Part shown: in pieces, positions 9,487 through 17,617 of the stretch
Layout of the letters: every line of letters begins with the position of its first letter
Numbering within the stretch: position 1 is the stretch's first letter
NCBI GenBank assembly: GCA_041687455.1
Contig: JAWLBY010000011.1
Location: 62,001 to 126,000 of the forward strand
Source: JAWLBY01 sp041687455
GTDB taxonomy: Bacteria; Pseudomonadota; Gammaproteobacteria; Xanthomonadales; Xanthomonadaceae
DNA: 64,000 nucleotides
Direction: 5' to 3'
The notes under the pieces: model-generated
Seen by the model: only the letters and a program-made list of their open reading frames with translations
Database searches by the model: none
What the model was told of the DNA's origin: nothing
Program-made: the position numbers and the translations under genes

Positions 9487-10860
9487 CTACTTTCCGATGC
9501 AGAAGCTCGAGAAGATCTCGCCGAGCAGGTCGTCGCTGCCGAAGGCGCCGGTCACGGCGCCGAGCTGATCGTGGGCGCTGCGCAGTTCCTCGGCGACCAG
9601 TTCGCCGTGGCCGGCGGTCAGTTGCGTGGCAGCAAGGTCGAGCTGGTCGCCGCAGCGTTGCAGCGCGGCGACGTGGCGGGCGCGGGCGGTGAACGCCCCT
9701 TCGGCGGCGTCGCCGAGGCCGGCGTGCTCGCGCAGGCAGTCGGCGAGCAGCGGCAGGCCGGCGCCGGTCGCGGCCGACAGCCACAGGTGGGTGCGCTGGT
9801 CGATTTCGCTGCGTCGCGGTGCGCTGCCGGTGCGGTCGATCTTGCTGTGCAGCCACAGTACCGGCGCGTCGGCGAGTTCGTTGCGCAATGCGGCTTCGGC
9901 GCCGTTGTCGCCGTCTTCGACGATTGCCAGCAGCAGGTCGGCCCGTTCGCGTTCGGCGCGAGCGCGGCGGATGCCCTCGCGCTCGATCGGGTCGACGCTG
10001 TCGCCGCGCAGGCCGGCGGTGTCGACCAGGGTCAGCTCGATGCCGTCGATCGACACCGTTTCCCGCAGCAGGTCGCGGGTGGTGCCGGCGATCTCGGTCA
10101 CGATCGCGCGTTCGCTGCCGGCCAGCGCGTTCAGGAGCGAGCTCTTGCCGGCGTTCGGCGGACCGACCAGCACGACGTGCAGGCCGTCGCGCAGGCGCTG
10201 GCCACGGCGCGCGGCGGCGAGCAGCGCGGCGTGCTCGGCGCGCAGCGCGGTAAGTCGGGCGGCGATCTGGCCATCGCCGAGGAAGTCGATCTCCTCCTCC
10301 GGGAAATCGATCGCGGCCTCGACCTGTACGCGCAGCTCGATCAGACCGCGCTGCAGGCGTTCGACCGCCTGCGAGAACGCGCCGTCGAGCGAGCGCAGCG
10401 CGGCACGGGCGGCACCTTCCGAGCCGGCGGCGATCAGGTCGGCGACCGCTTCGGCCTGGGCCAGATCGAGCTTGCCTTCGAGAAAGGCGCGTTCGGTGAA
10501 TTCACCCGGACGCGCCGGCCGCGCGCCGAGGGCGAACACCCGCCGTAGCAATGCCGCCAGCAGCGGCAGGCTGCCATGCCCCTGCAGTTCGAGCACGTCC
10601 TCGCCGGTGTACGAATGCGGCGCCGGGAAATACAGCGCGATGCCGTGGTCGATCGGGCGGCCGTCGGCGTCAATGAAGGCGGCGTAGTGCGCGTGACGCG
10701 GTCGCGGCGTGCGTCCGGTCACGGCTGCAGCGATCGCCGCCGCGCGCGGTCCGGACACTCGGACGACACCGATGCCGGCCGGCGACGGGCCGGTCGCGAT
10801 CGCCGCGATCGTGTCGCGACCGGCGGCGTGCGTGGCGGCGGGTGATCGGCGCTCGGTCAC
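9487..10860 (-). CDS. mnmE: tRNA uridine-5-carboxymethylaminomethyl(34) GTPase MnmE
   Basis: With MnmG it makes the cmnm5 modification of U34 in several tRNAs. The N-terminal folate-binding domain begins DTIAAIATGPSPAGIGVVRVSG. The G domain has GPPNAGKSSLLN (P-loop), DTAGLRG and a GTTRD switch. The protein ends in the diagnostic FCIGK. From GTG at 10860 it is 457 residues, close to the usual ~454. An in-frame ATG at 10974, 20 nt after yidC, would add 38 residues with no family match. The start is therefore uncertain. mnmG lies 50 kb away in this window. Confidence 0.95.
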   Translation of the reverse strand: MTERRSPAATHAAGRDTIAAIATGPSPAGIGVVRVSGPRAAAIAAAVTGRTPRPRHAHYAAFIDADGRPIDHGIALYFPAPHSYTGEDVLELQGHGSLPLLAALLRRVFALGARPARPGEFTERAFLEGKLDLAQAEAVADLIAAGSEGAARAALRSLDGAFSQAVERLQRGLIELRVQVEAAIDFPEEEIDFLGDGQIAARLTALRAEHAALLAAARRGQRLRDGLHVVLVGPPNAGKSSLLNALAGSERAIVTEIAGTTRDLLRETVSIDGIELTLVDTAGLRGDSVDPIEREGIRRARAERERADLLLAIVEDGDNGAEAALRNELADAPVLWLHSKIDRTGSAPRRSEIDQRTHLWLSAATGAGLPLLADCLREHAGLGDAAEGAFTARARHVAALQRCGDQLDLAATQLTAGHGELVAEELRSAHDQLGAVTGAFGSDDLLGEIFSSFCIGK

Positions 10861-10994
10861 GACAGCGGCCGGTCCGGCCGGACCGCGCGAACAGAGGTTG
10901 GCCGGTACCGGATTGAACTCAATGCCTGCCGGGTGCCGGTGATCCGTACCGGACGCATCGCGCACACCGGTCATCGATCAGCCGCAACCGCGCC

Positions 10995-12686
10995 TCAGGC
11001 CTTCGCCGCCGGCTCGCCGTGGCGCCGCGTGATGACCCACTGCTGCAGCAGGCCGAGCGCGCCGTTGACGGTCCAGTACAGCACCAGACCGGCCGGGAAG
11101 AACGCGAACAGCACGCCGAACACGAGCGGCATCGCCTGCATCATGCGCCGCTGCACCGGGTCCATGCCGGGCGCCGGCGACAGCTTCTGGGTCAGCCACA
11201 TCGTCAGCAGGTTCAGTACCGGCAGGATGAAGTACGGGTCCGGCGCGGTCAGGTTGTCGATCCAGCCGAACCACGGCGCGTGGCGCAGCTCGACCGACTC
11301 GAGCAGCACCCAGTACAGCGAAATGAACACCGGGATCTGCACCAGGATCGGCAGGCAGCCGCCCATCGGATTGATCTTTTCCTTCTTGTACAGATCCATC
11401 ATCGCCGCGTTGAACTTGGCGCGGTCGTCGCCGTAGCGCTCCTTCAGCGATTCGATCCGCGGCTGCACGCGGCGCATCTTGGCGAAGCTCTTGTACTGCG
11501 CTTCCGACAGCTTGAAGAACACCGCCTTGATCAGCACGACCAGCATCACGATCGCCCAACCCCAGTTGCCGACCAGGCCGTGGAACAGCGACAGCAGCCA
11601 GAACAGCGGTTCGGCCAGCACGGTCAGCACGCCGTAGTCGATCGTGCGCTCGAGTCCGGGCGCGACCGCGGCCAGTTCGTCCTGCAGTTTCGGGCCGACG
11701 TAGAGCCGGGTTTCGTGCGTGGCATCGGCGCCCGGGGCGACGGTCAGCGCACTGCCGACCGCGCGGATCCGGTACAGCCGGCCGAGCTGACTGGTCGAAA
11801 AGATCGTCTGTTCGCCGGCAGCCGGGATCCAGGCAGCGAAGAAGTAGTGCTGCAGCATCGCGATCCAGCCATCGGTCGCCGATGTCCGCAGCGGTTCGTC
11901 GACGAAATCGTCGAACTTCAGCTTGTTGAACTTGGCGTCCGGGCTGAACCAGGCGGCGCCGACGAAGCTGTAGGCCTCCGGATTGGTGAAGCCGCCGCCC
12001 TTCGACGGCGGCGGCTCGCGCAGCAGCTCGCGGTACGGTGCCAGCGCCAGCGGCGCGCCGGCCGCGTTGCTCCAGCGGTCGCGCAAGCCCAGCACGTAGC
12101 TGCCGCGCTCGATGACCCAGCGCCGCTCGAGCGTGGCGCCCGAGACCGGGTCGGTCCAGCGGAACGGGATCTCGATCCGGCCGTCGGCCGCCGGCGGCGA
12201 CAGCGTGCTGCGATCGACCGCGAACGCGGCCTCGTGGGTCTGCAGCGAGCGGGCGCCGGCCCAGCGCCCGGCCTCGTCCGGCTGCAGCCAGCCGGCCTGG
12301 GCGACGAAGGCCTGGCCCGGGGTGGTCGACAGCAGCGCCACCGGCGGCGAGCCGGCCTCGGCCTCCTGCGCGTGTGCCAGCAGCTCGGCCCGGACCAGGC
12401 TCGCACCGCGCGGGTCGAAGGTCAGCCGCAGCAGATCGGTCTCGACCACGACCGGATCCTGCGCCGCCTCGATCTCGAGCGCGCCCGTCGGCGGCTCGAC
12501 ACCTGCCACGGCCGGCACGGCCGGCACCTCGCCGGGATCGCGCTGCATGTCGGCGATGGTCGGCACCGCGCTGTCGGCGCTGTCGGCCGGCGCGGAAGGC
12601 AGCGCGTAATCGCGCTGCCACGCTTCCCAGATCAGAAAGCCGACCAGCAGCCAGGCGAACAACAGAAAGGTGCGGACTTGGTTCAT
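10995..12686 (-). CDS. yidC: Membrane protein insertase YidC
   Basis: 563 residues, a Gram-negative-type YidC. An N-terminal anchor helix (about 7-25) precedes a Pro/Ala/Asp-rich linker and a large periplasmic beta domain. The conserved hydrophobic core follows (about 350-550), including the segment starting NPMGGCLPILVQIPVF and a final helix with FFPAGLVLYWTVNG. It inserts and folds inner-membrane proteins alone or with SecYEG. The gene lies 19 nt downstream of rnpA in the usual rpmH-rnpA-yidC-mnmE cluster. yidD, often found between rnpA and yidC, is absent. Confidence 0.97.
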   Translation of the reverse strand: MNQVRTFLLFAWLLVGFLIWEAWQRDYALPSAPADSADSAVPTIADMQRDPGEVPAVPAVAGVEPPTGALEIEAAQDPVVVETDLLRLTFDPRGASLVRAELLAHAQEAEAGSPPVALLSTTPGQAFVAQAGWLQPDEAGRWAGARSLQTHEAAFAVDRSTLSPPAADGRIEIPFRWTDPVSGATLERRWVIERGSYVLGLRDRWSNAAGAPLALAPYRELLREPPPSKGGGFTNPEAYSFVGAAWFSPDAKFNKLKFDDFVDEPLRTSATDGWIAMLQHYFFAAWIPAAGEQTIFSTSQLGRLYRIRAVGSALTVAPGADATHETRLYVGPKLQDELAAVAPGLERTIDYGVLTVLAEPLFWLLSLFHGLVGNWGWAIVMLVVLIKAVFFKLSEAQYKSFAKMRRVQPRIESLKERYGDDRAKFNAAMMDLYKKEKINPMGGCLPILVQIPVFISLYWVLLESVELRHAPWFGWIDNLTAPDPYFILPVLNLLTMWLTQKLSPAPGMDPVQRRMMQAMPLVFGVLFAFFPAGLVLYWTVNGALGLLQQWVITRRHGEPAAKA

Positions 12687-12705
12687 TCGGGGGAACCCGG
12701 TGTCA

Positions 12706-13227
12706 TTACGGAGAGCGCGGACCGCTCGACGGCGGGACGTCGTCGACGGAGCGGTGTGACGGGTCGACCTGTGCGGGCGCCGGCATCGGCGACGCGGCTC
12801 GGGGCGGAGTGCCCGGTGAATCGGCGCGCATTGTGCCCCGCGGTTCCGGGCGCATCAATGCCGCGAGGCGCCGCCACAGCGCGGCCAGATCGGCGCGCAG
12901 CGCGTCACCGCCGGCATCGGCGGCCTCACGTTTGGCGAGCAGCACGATGTCGAAAGGCGGCAGCCGACCGCGGTGGTGGCGAAAGCTTTCGCGGGCCGCG
13001 CGTTTGATCCGGTTGCGGACCACCGCACGCGGCGAGACCTTGCGCGAGACAGCCAGACCGAGACGCGGACCGGCCTCGGTCGGCGTGAAGTGGACACGGA
13101 AGAACCGCCCGGACAGTCGCTGTCCGGACTCGAAGCAGGCCTTGAAGCTGGCCGGCAGCAGCAGCCTCACCGTACGCGGGAATCCGCGCGGGGCTGCTGG
13201 AGCGGCGTTCGATGCGGGCTCCGTCAT
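12706..13227 (-). CDS. rnpA: Ribonuclease P protein component
   Basis: The protein subunit of RNase P, which matures tRNA 5' ends. The core FPRTVRLLLPASFKACFESG and the RNR-type motif RNRIKRAARESFR are conserved. From ATG 13227 it is 173 residues, against about 115-145 for most RnpA proteins. The extra length is a Pro/Ser/Ala-rich C-terminal tail of roughly 50 residues, of low complexity and without a domain. The tail fills the place where yidD usually begins. An upstream ATG at 13275 is possible but adds only a Pro/Arg-rich stretch. Confidence 0.93.
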   Translation of the reverse strand: MTEPASNAAPAAPRGFPRTVRLLLPASFKACFESGQRLSGRFFRVHFTPTEAGPRLGLAVSRKVSPRAVVRNRIKRAARESFRHHRGRLPPFDIVLLAKREAADAGGDALRADLAALWRRLAALMRPEPRGTMRADSPGTPPRAASPMPAPAQVDPSHRSVDDVPPSSGPRSP

Positions 13228-13324
13228 CGGCGGCCGTGGCACGCGGGTCGGAGCAGGACCGGGCGCTCTGCGCACTGCGCCCGTCCCGTCAGTCGGGACG
13301 AGGCGGAGCGGGCGCCGAGGCGAC

Positions 13325-13459
13325 TTACGGAATCAGCCGCTTGCGACCCTTGGCACGGCGCGCGTTCAGAATCTTGCGACCATCGGCGGTCGCCATCCGG
13401 GCGCGGAAGCCATGGGTGCGGGCGCGCTTGATCTTGGAGGGTTGGAACGTGCGCTTCAT
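13325..13459 (-). CDS. rpmH: 50S ribosomal protein L34
   Basis: 44 residues: starts MKRTFQPSKIKRARTHGFR and ends in KGRKRLIP, a near-consensus bL34. It is the first gene of the leftward rpmH-rnpA-yidC-mnmE cluster, divergent from dnaA. The frame stays open upstream to 13705, but only this 44-residue start matches L34, so the extension is not coding. Confidence 0.97.
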   Translation of the reverse strand: MKRTFQPSKIKRARTHGFRARMATADGRKILNARRAKGRKRLIP

Positions 13460-13780
13460 GGCGACACCACAGAATCGAGGGAGAAAGACCGCGGAGGATA
13501 GCCAGTCGGCGGCCGCACGGTCAAGCCCGGCGTGCTTGGCACGGTTCGACGCAGCGGCGTAGACTGCGCGGTTCGCATGGCCGGTTGCCGTGTCGGCATC
13601 GCAGCGGCGTCGCGGCCAGGCGTTCCGGAGTTCGATCCTGTCAGTTTCCGCGGCGCGCCGGACGGTGCGCCTGCGGCGTGGCGTTCGGGCTCCGTGACGG
13701 CACATCCGAAGACCGTCGTGGCGGCATGCCGACGGTGGCCGGTCGCCGCTTCCCGCCGCTGAATGGGATCGTCTGCCCGC
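13460..13780. promoter_or_regulatory. Divergent rpmH/dnaA upstream region
   Basis: 321 bp between the divergent rpmH and dnaA starts. It must carry both promoters, but I could not assign convincing -35/-10 pairs. I saw no exact DnaA box, unlike the dnaA-dnaN gap. No small gene with a plausible ribosome site is evident. Confidence 0.4.
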
Positions 13781-15124
13781 ATGTCATCGCCTGTCTGGTC
13801 ACGCTGTCTGGAGCGCCTCGAAGCCGAATTGTCGAGCGAGGAGTTCCTGACCTGGCTGAAGCCGCTGCAGGCCGCCGAGCAGGAGCGGGCGATGGCGATC
13901 TTTGCGCCGAACGCCTTCGTGGTCGAAACGGTGCGCGCGCGCTACCTGCCGCGCATCGTCGAGCTGGCCCGGCACTATTCCGGGCAGGGCGGGCTCGACG
14001 TCCGCGTCGATGTCGGCAGCACCAGCCGGGCGCCCGCCGCGCCGTCACCGGCCCCGCGCAACGGTGCGGCGAGCAGCGCCGCGGCGCCGGCGTTGCCGGC
14101 GCTGGCCTGCAATCTGGATCCGAACTACAGCTTCGACAATTTCGTCGAGGGCGCATCGAACCAGCTCGGCCGGGCCGCCGCGATGCAGGTCGCGAAGGCG
14201 CCGGGCCGCGCCTACAACCCGCTGCTGCTGTACGGCGGCACCGGGCTAGGCAAGACCCACCTGATGCATGCCGCCGGCAACTACATGCGTCAGCTCAATC
14301 CGGACATGCGGGTGCTGTACCTGCGTTCGGAGCAATTCTTCTCCGGCATGGTCAAGGCGCTGGCCGAGAAATCGATGGACCAGTTCAAGCGCCAGTTCCA
14401 GAGCGTGCAGGCGCTGCTGATCGACGACATCCAGTTCTTCGCCGGCAAGGACCGCACGCAGGAAGAGTTCTTCCATACCTTCAACGCGCTGTTCGACGGC
14501 AAGCAGCAGATCATCCTGACTTGCGACCGCTATCCGAAGGAGGTCGAGAACCTCGAGCCGCGGCTGAAATCACGGCTGGGCTGGGGCTTGTCGGTCGCGA
14601 TCGAACCGCCGGACTTCGAAACCCGCGCGGCGATCCTGCTGTCGAAGGCGGCACGCAAGGGCGTCGATCTGCCGGACCAGGTCGCCTACCTGATCGCCAA
14701 GCGGATGCGCTCCAACGTGCGCGATCTGGAGGGTGCGCTGAACACGCTGGCGGCACGGGCGAACTTCATGCAGCGCACGATCACGGTCGATTTTGCGCAG
14801 GAAACCCTGCGCGATCTGTTGCGGGCCCAGCAGCAGGCGATCTCGATCTCGAACATCCAGAAGACCGTGGCAGACTACTACCAGTTGCGCGTGCAGGACC
14901 TGCTGTCGAAGCGCCGCACGCGCTCGCTGGCGCGGCCGCGGCAGTTGGCGATGGCGCTGGCGAAGGAGCTGACCGAGCACAGCCTGCCGGAGATCGGCGA
15001 TGCGTTTGGCGGACGTGACCACACGACGGTGCTGCATGCCTGCCGGGTGGTCCGCGAGTTGACCGATACCGACGGAAAATCACGCGAGGACTGGGACAAG
15101 CTGGTCCGCAAGCTGACCGAATGA
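13781..15124 (+). CDS. dnaA: Chromosomal replication initiator protein DnaA
   Basis: 447 residues. Domain I (about 1-80) starts WSRCLERLEAELSSEEFLTWLKPLQ. A short Ala/Pro-rich domain II follows. The AAA+ domain has Walker A GGTGLGKTHLM and Walker B LLIDDIQFF. The C-terminal DNA-binding domain has the signature GRDHTTVLHACR, which reads DnaA boxes. It binds oriC and opens the duplex. ATG 13781 gives an N-terminus like that of Xylella/Xanthomonas DnaA; ATG 13763, six codons upstream, is the alternative. Neither has a strong ribosome site. Confidence 0.97.
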   Translation: MSSPVWSRCLERLEAELSSEEFLTWLKPLQAAEQERAMAIFAPNAFVVETVRARYLPRIVELARHYSGQGGLDVRVDVGSTSRAPAAPSPAPRNGAASSAAAPALPALACNLDPNYSFDNFVEGASNQLGRAAAMQVAKAPGRAYNPLLLYGGTGLGKTHLMHAAGNYMRQLNPDMRVLYLRSEQFFSGMVKALAEKSMDQFKRQFQSVQALLIDDIQFFAGKDRTQEEFFHTFNALFDGKQQIILTCDRYPKEVENLEPRLKSRLGWGLSVAIEPPDFETRAAILLSKAARKGVDLPDQVAYLIAKRMRSNVRDLEGALNTLAARANFMQRTITVDFAQETLRDLLRAQQQAISISNIQKTVADYYQLRVQDLLSKRRTRSLARPRQLAMALAKELTEHSLPEIGDAFGGRDHTTVLHACRVVRELTDTDGKSREDWDKLVRKLTE

Positions 15125-15138
15125 TGACCCGGACAAGC

Positions 15139-15147
15139 TGTGGATAA
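15139..15147 (-). promoter_or_regulatory. DnaA box (perfect)
   Basis: TGTGGATAA on the plus strand is the reverse complement of the consensus DnaA box TTATCCACA. It lies 14 nt after the dnaA stop. Confidence 0.85.
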
Positions 15148-15174
15148 GCAGGGGACAAGCCGACGCGTCAAATG

Positions 15175-15183
15175 TTATCCACA
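15175..15183 (+). promoter_or_regulatory. DnaA box (perfect)
   Basis: Exact TTATCCACA, facing the inverted box at 15139-15147 with 27 bp between the two. Confidence 0.85.
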
Positions 15184-15263
15184 TCCCGTCCACACCGCCC
15201 GAGGCCGTTGCCAACAGCCTTGGCCGGTCGATAATCTTCTTGATCTTCAATCGGTTGTGGCGG

Positions 15264-15272
15264 TTATCCGCA
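15264..15272 (+). promoter_or_regulatory. DnaA box (one mismatch)
   Basis: TTATCCGCA differs from the consensus at one position. It lies on the dnaN side of the AT-rich tract, so it probably belongs to the same initiator-binding array. Confidence 0.65.
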
Positions 15273-15363
15273 GCAACCGGCGACACCACCACCACCAAGC
15301 TTCTGTTTTTAATCACAACTGCTGTTGGTTCTGCCGCCGGCACGTTCACGAGGGGATCCGAGG

Positions 15364-16464
15364 ATGCGATTCAGCCTTCAGCGCGAAGTTCTGCTCAAGC
15401 CGTTGCAGCAGGTCGCCAGTGTGGTCGAGCGCCGGCAGACCATGCCGGTGCTGGCGAACCTGCTGGTCGTGGTTGCCGACGGGCGAGTGTCGATGACCGG
15501 CACCGATCTCGAGGTCGAGATGGTGGCTCGGGTCGACGTCGAGGACGCGGAGCCCGGCGAGACGACGATTCCGGCGCGCAAGTTCTTCGATATCGTCCGG
15601 GCTCTGCCGGACGGCAGCCGGGTCACGGTCAGCCTGAGCGGCGAACGGGTCACGGTCAGCGCCGGTCGCAGCCGATTCCAGTTGGCGACCCTGCCGGCCA
15701 ACGAGTTCCCGGCGGTCGACGACCTGGAGCTGGTCGAGCGGGTGCGGATCCCGGAGGCGACGCTGAAGGAGCTGATCGAGCGCACCGCCTTCGCGATGGC
15801 GCAGCAGGACGTGCGTTTCTATCTGAACGGGCTGCTGTTCGATCTGCGCGAGAACGGGCTGCGGTGCGTCGCAACCGACGGCCACCGGTTGGCGCTGTGC
15901 GAGGCCGACGTGCCGAACGCGGCGCAGACACGCAAGCAGATCATCCTGCCGCGCAAGGGCGTGCTGGAGCTGCAGCGGCTGCTCGAGGGTGGTGCCGACG
16001 AGGTCGAACTCGAGGTCGGCCGCACCCACGTGAGGCTGCGGCGCCCGGACATCACGTTCACGTCGAAGCTGATTGACGGCCGCTTCCCGGACTACGAGGC
16101 GGTGATTCCGATCGGTGCCGACAAGCAGGTCACGGTCGGACGCGAGCTGTTACGCGCGGCACTGCAGCGTGCATCGATCCTGTCGAACGAAAAGTTCCGT
16201 GGCATCAAGCTCGAGGTCGCTCCGGATCTGCTGCGGATCGTCGCGCACAATCCGGAGCAGGAGGAGGCGATCGAGGAGGTCGAGGCCGAGACTGCGATCG
16301 ACGGCCTGTCGATCGGTTTCAACGTGACCTACCTGCAGGAAGCGCTGGCGGCGTTGCGCGGCGAACAGGTCGCGCTGATGCTGCGGGATTCGAACTCGTC
16401 GGCTTTGGTGCGCGAGCTCGCGAACGAAGCCTGCCGCCACGTCGTCATGCCGTTGCGTCTGTAA
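15364..16464 (+). CDS. dnaN: DNA polymerase III beta subunit (sliding clamp)
   Basis: 366 residues, normal for DnaN. The protein forms the ring clamp that tethers Pol III and other partners to DNA. It starts MRFSLQREVLLKPLQQV and has the typical ATDGHRLALC segment in the middle. The C-terminal HVVMPLRL fits the clamp consensus (VMPMRL), which helps form the hydrophobic binding pocket. ATG 15364 has GAGGGGATCCGAGG just upstream; an extension to 15325 is possible but does not match the family. recF follows after 12 nt. Confidence 0.97.
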   Translation: MRFSLQREVLLKPLQQVASVVERRQTMPVLANLLVVVADGRVSMTGTDLEVEMVARVDVEDAEPGETTIPARKFFDIVRALPDGSRVTVSLSGERVTVSAGRSRFQLATLPANEFPAVDDLELVERVRIPEATLKELIERTAFAMAQQDVRFYLNGLLFDLRENGLRCVATDGHRLALCEADVPNAAQTRKQIILPRKGVLELQRLLEGGADEVELEVGRTHVRLRRPDITFTSKLIDGRFPDYEAVIPIGADKQVTVGRELLRAALQRASILSNEKFRGIKLEVAPDLLRIVAHNPEQEEAIEEVEAETAIDGLSIGFNVTYLQEALAALRGEQVALMLRDSNSSALVRELANEACRHVVMPLRL

Positions 16465-16476
16465 TCGGGAACACAC

Positions 16477-17556
16477 GTGCGGCTGCTGCGGCTGCGGGCG
16501 CAGCACCTGCGACTGTTCGACCGGCTCGATATCGAGCCGGGACCCGGCGTCAACCTGCTGGTCGGCCCGAACGGGGCCGGAAAGACCAGCGTACTGGAGG
16601 CGATCTATCTGCTCGGCTACGGTCGCTCGTTCCGGGCCGGCGCCCGCGATGTCGTCGTGCAGCGCGGTAGTGCCGAGCTGCAACTGTTTGCGGAGATCGA
16701 AACCGCCGCCGGGACGCACCGGCTCGGGTTGCGTCGGTCGAGCCGGGACTGGGAGGCGCGCGTCGACGGCGAGCCGGTACCGTCCCTGAGCGAGCTGTTC
16801 CGGCATTGCGCGGTCGTACTGTTCGAGCCGGGGTCGCATGCGCTGATCGGCGGTGAGGCCGAGCTCCGGCGGCGATTCATCGATTGGGGTCTGTTCCACG
16901 TGGAACAGGATTTTCTCCCGGTCTGGCGCCGCTACCAGCGGGCACTCAAGCAGCGTAACGCCTGGCTGCGCGGAGCCGGTGAGCAGGGCGGTGCGGCGCC
17001 GTGGGAGCGCGAGCTCGACAGCGCCGGCAGCGTGCTGCATCGGATGCGCGCGGGCTATCTGCAGTCATTGACGCCGCGAGTCGAGGTGCTGGCCGACACG
17101 CTGTTTCCGGCCGCCCGACAACTGGCGTTCGAGTATCAGCCGGGCTGGCGGGCCGATGAACAGACACTGGCCGAGGCGCTGGCCGGCAGCCGAGAGCGCG
17201 ATCGGACGCTGGGCTATACGACGGTCGGCCCGCATCGGGCGAACTGGTCGCTACGGATTCCGGAGATTCCGGACCGGCACGCGCTGTCGCGGGGTCAGGA
17301 GAAGCTTGCCGCACTGTGCTGCCTGCTGGCACAGGCGGCGCAGTACGCCGAGGCGATGGGTGGCTGGCCGGTGCTCTGTCTCGATGATCTCGCCTCCGAG
17401 CTGGACCGTGCCCATCAGCAGCGGCTTGCCGTCTGGTTGCGCGCGGTTCCGGCGCAGGTGCTGCTGACCGGAACCGAGGCGCCGATCGGGTTGGCAGACG
17501 CCGGCGACTGCGTCACGTTCCACGTGGAACAAGGGCAGATCCGCCGGTTGCTATAA
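16477..17556 (+). CDS. recF: DNA replication and repair protein RecF
   Basis: 359 residues, GTG start. This SMC-like ATPase loads RecA at gapped DNA with RecOR. The Walker A loop GPNGAGKTSVLEAIYLL lies near residues 30-46. The ABC signature lies in the LSRGQEKLAALCCLLAQA segment, and Walker B in VLCLDDLASELD. It follows dnaN by 12 nt and precedes gyrB by 61 nt, the classic dnaA-dnaN-recF-gyrB order. Two parS-like palindromes lie within its coding sequence; both are read as FHVEQ. Confidence 0.96.
   Translation: MRLLRLRAQHLRLFDRLDIEPGPGVNLLVGPNGAGKTSVLEAIYLLGYGRSFRAGARDVVVQRGSAELQLFAEIETAAGTHRLGLRRSSRDWEARVDGEPVPSLSELFRHCAVVLFEPGSHALIGGEAELRRRFIDWGLFHVEQDFLPVWRRYQRALKQRNAWLRGAGEQGGAAPWERELDSAGSVLHRMRAGYLQSLTPRVEVLADTLFPAARQLAFEYQPGWRADEQTLAEALAGSRERDRTLGYTTVGPHRANWSLRIPEIPDRHALSRGQEKLAALCCLLAQAAQYAEAMGGWPVLCLDDLASELDRAHQQRLAVWLRAVPAQVLLTGTEAPIGLADAGDCVTFHVEQGQIRRLL
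16892..16907. other. parS-like centromere site, perfect palindrome
   Basis: TGTTCCACGTGGAACA is a perfect 16-bp palindrome. It matches the ParB-binding parS sequence known from Pseudomonas-type chromosomes. It lies inside recF, about 1.6 kb from oriC, where parS sites cluster in bacteria with ParABS. The parA/parB genes are not in this window. Confidence 0.8.
17516..17531. other. parS-like centromere site (first base differs)
   Basis: CGTTCCACGTGGAACA matches the palindrome at 16892-16907 except for the first base. It lies near the 3' end of recF, 624 bp from the first copy. Confidence 0.75.
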
Positions 17557-17617
17557 TCGGGCCATTCCCATCGTCTCTATCGCGACGGCCAACGCGGCCG
17601 CCGCCCAGGCCGTGTCC

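Larger units (their letters stand above)
15125..15363 (+). other. Probable chromosomal origin oriC
   Basis: 239-bp gap between dnaA and dnaN. It holds two perfect DnaA boxes, one near-perfect box, and AT-rich tracts (about 15228-15252 and 15300-15315) in otherwise GC-rich DNA. Gene orientation flips outward nearby: rpmH-mnmE run left and dnaA-gyrB run right. This matches the known oriC position in Xanthomonas and Xylella. Confidence 0.85.
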
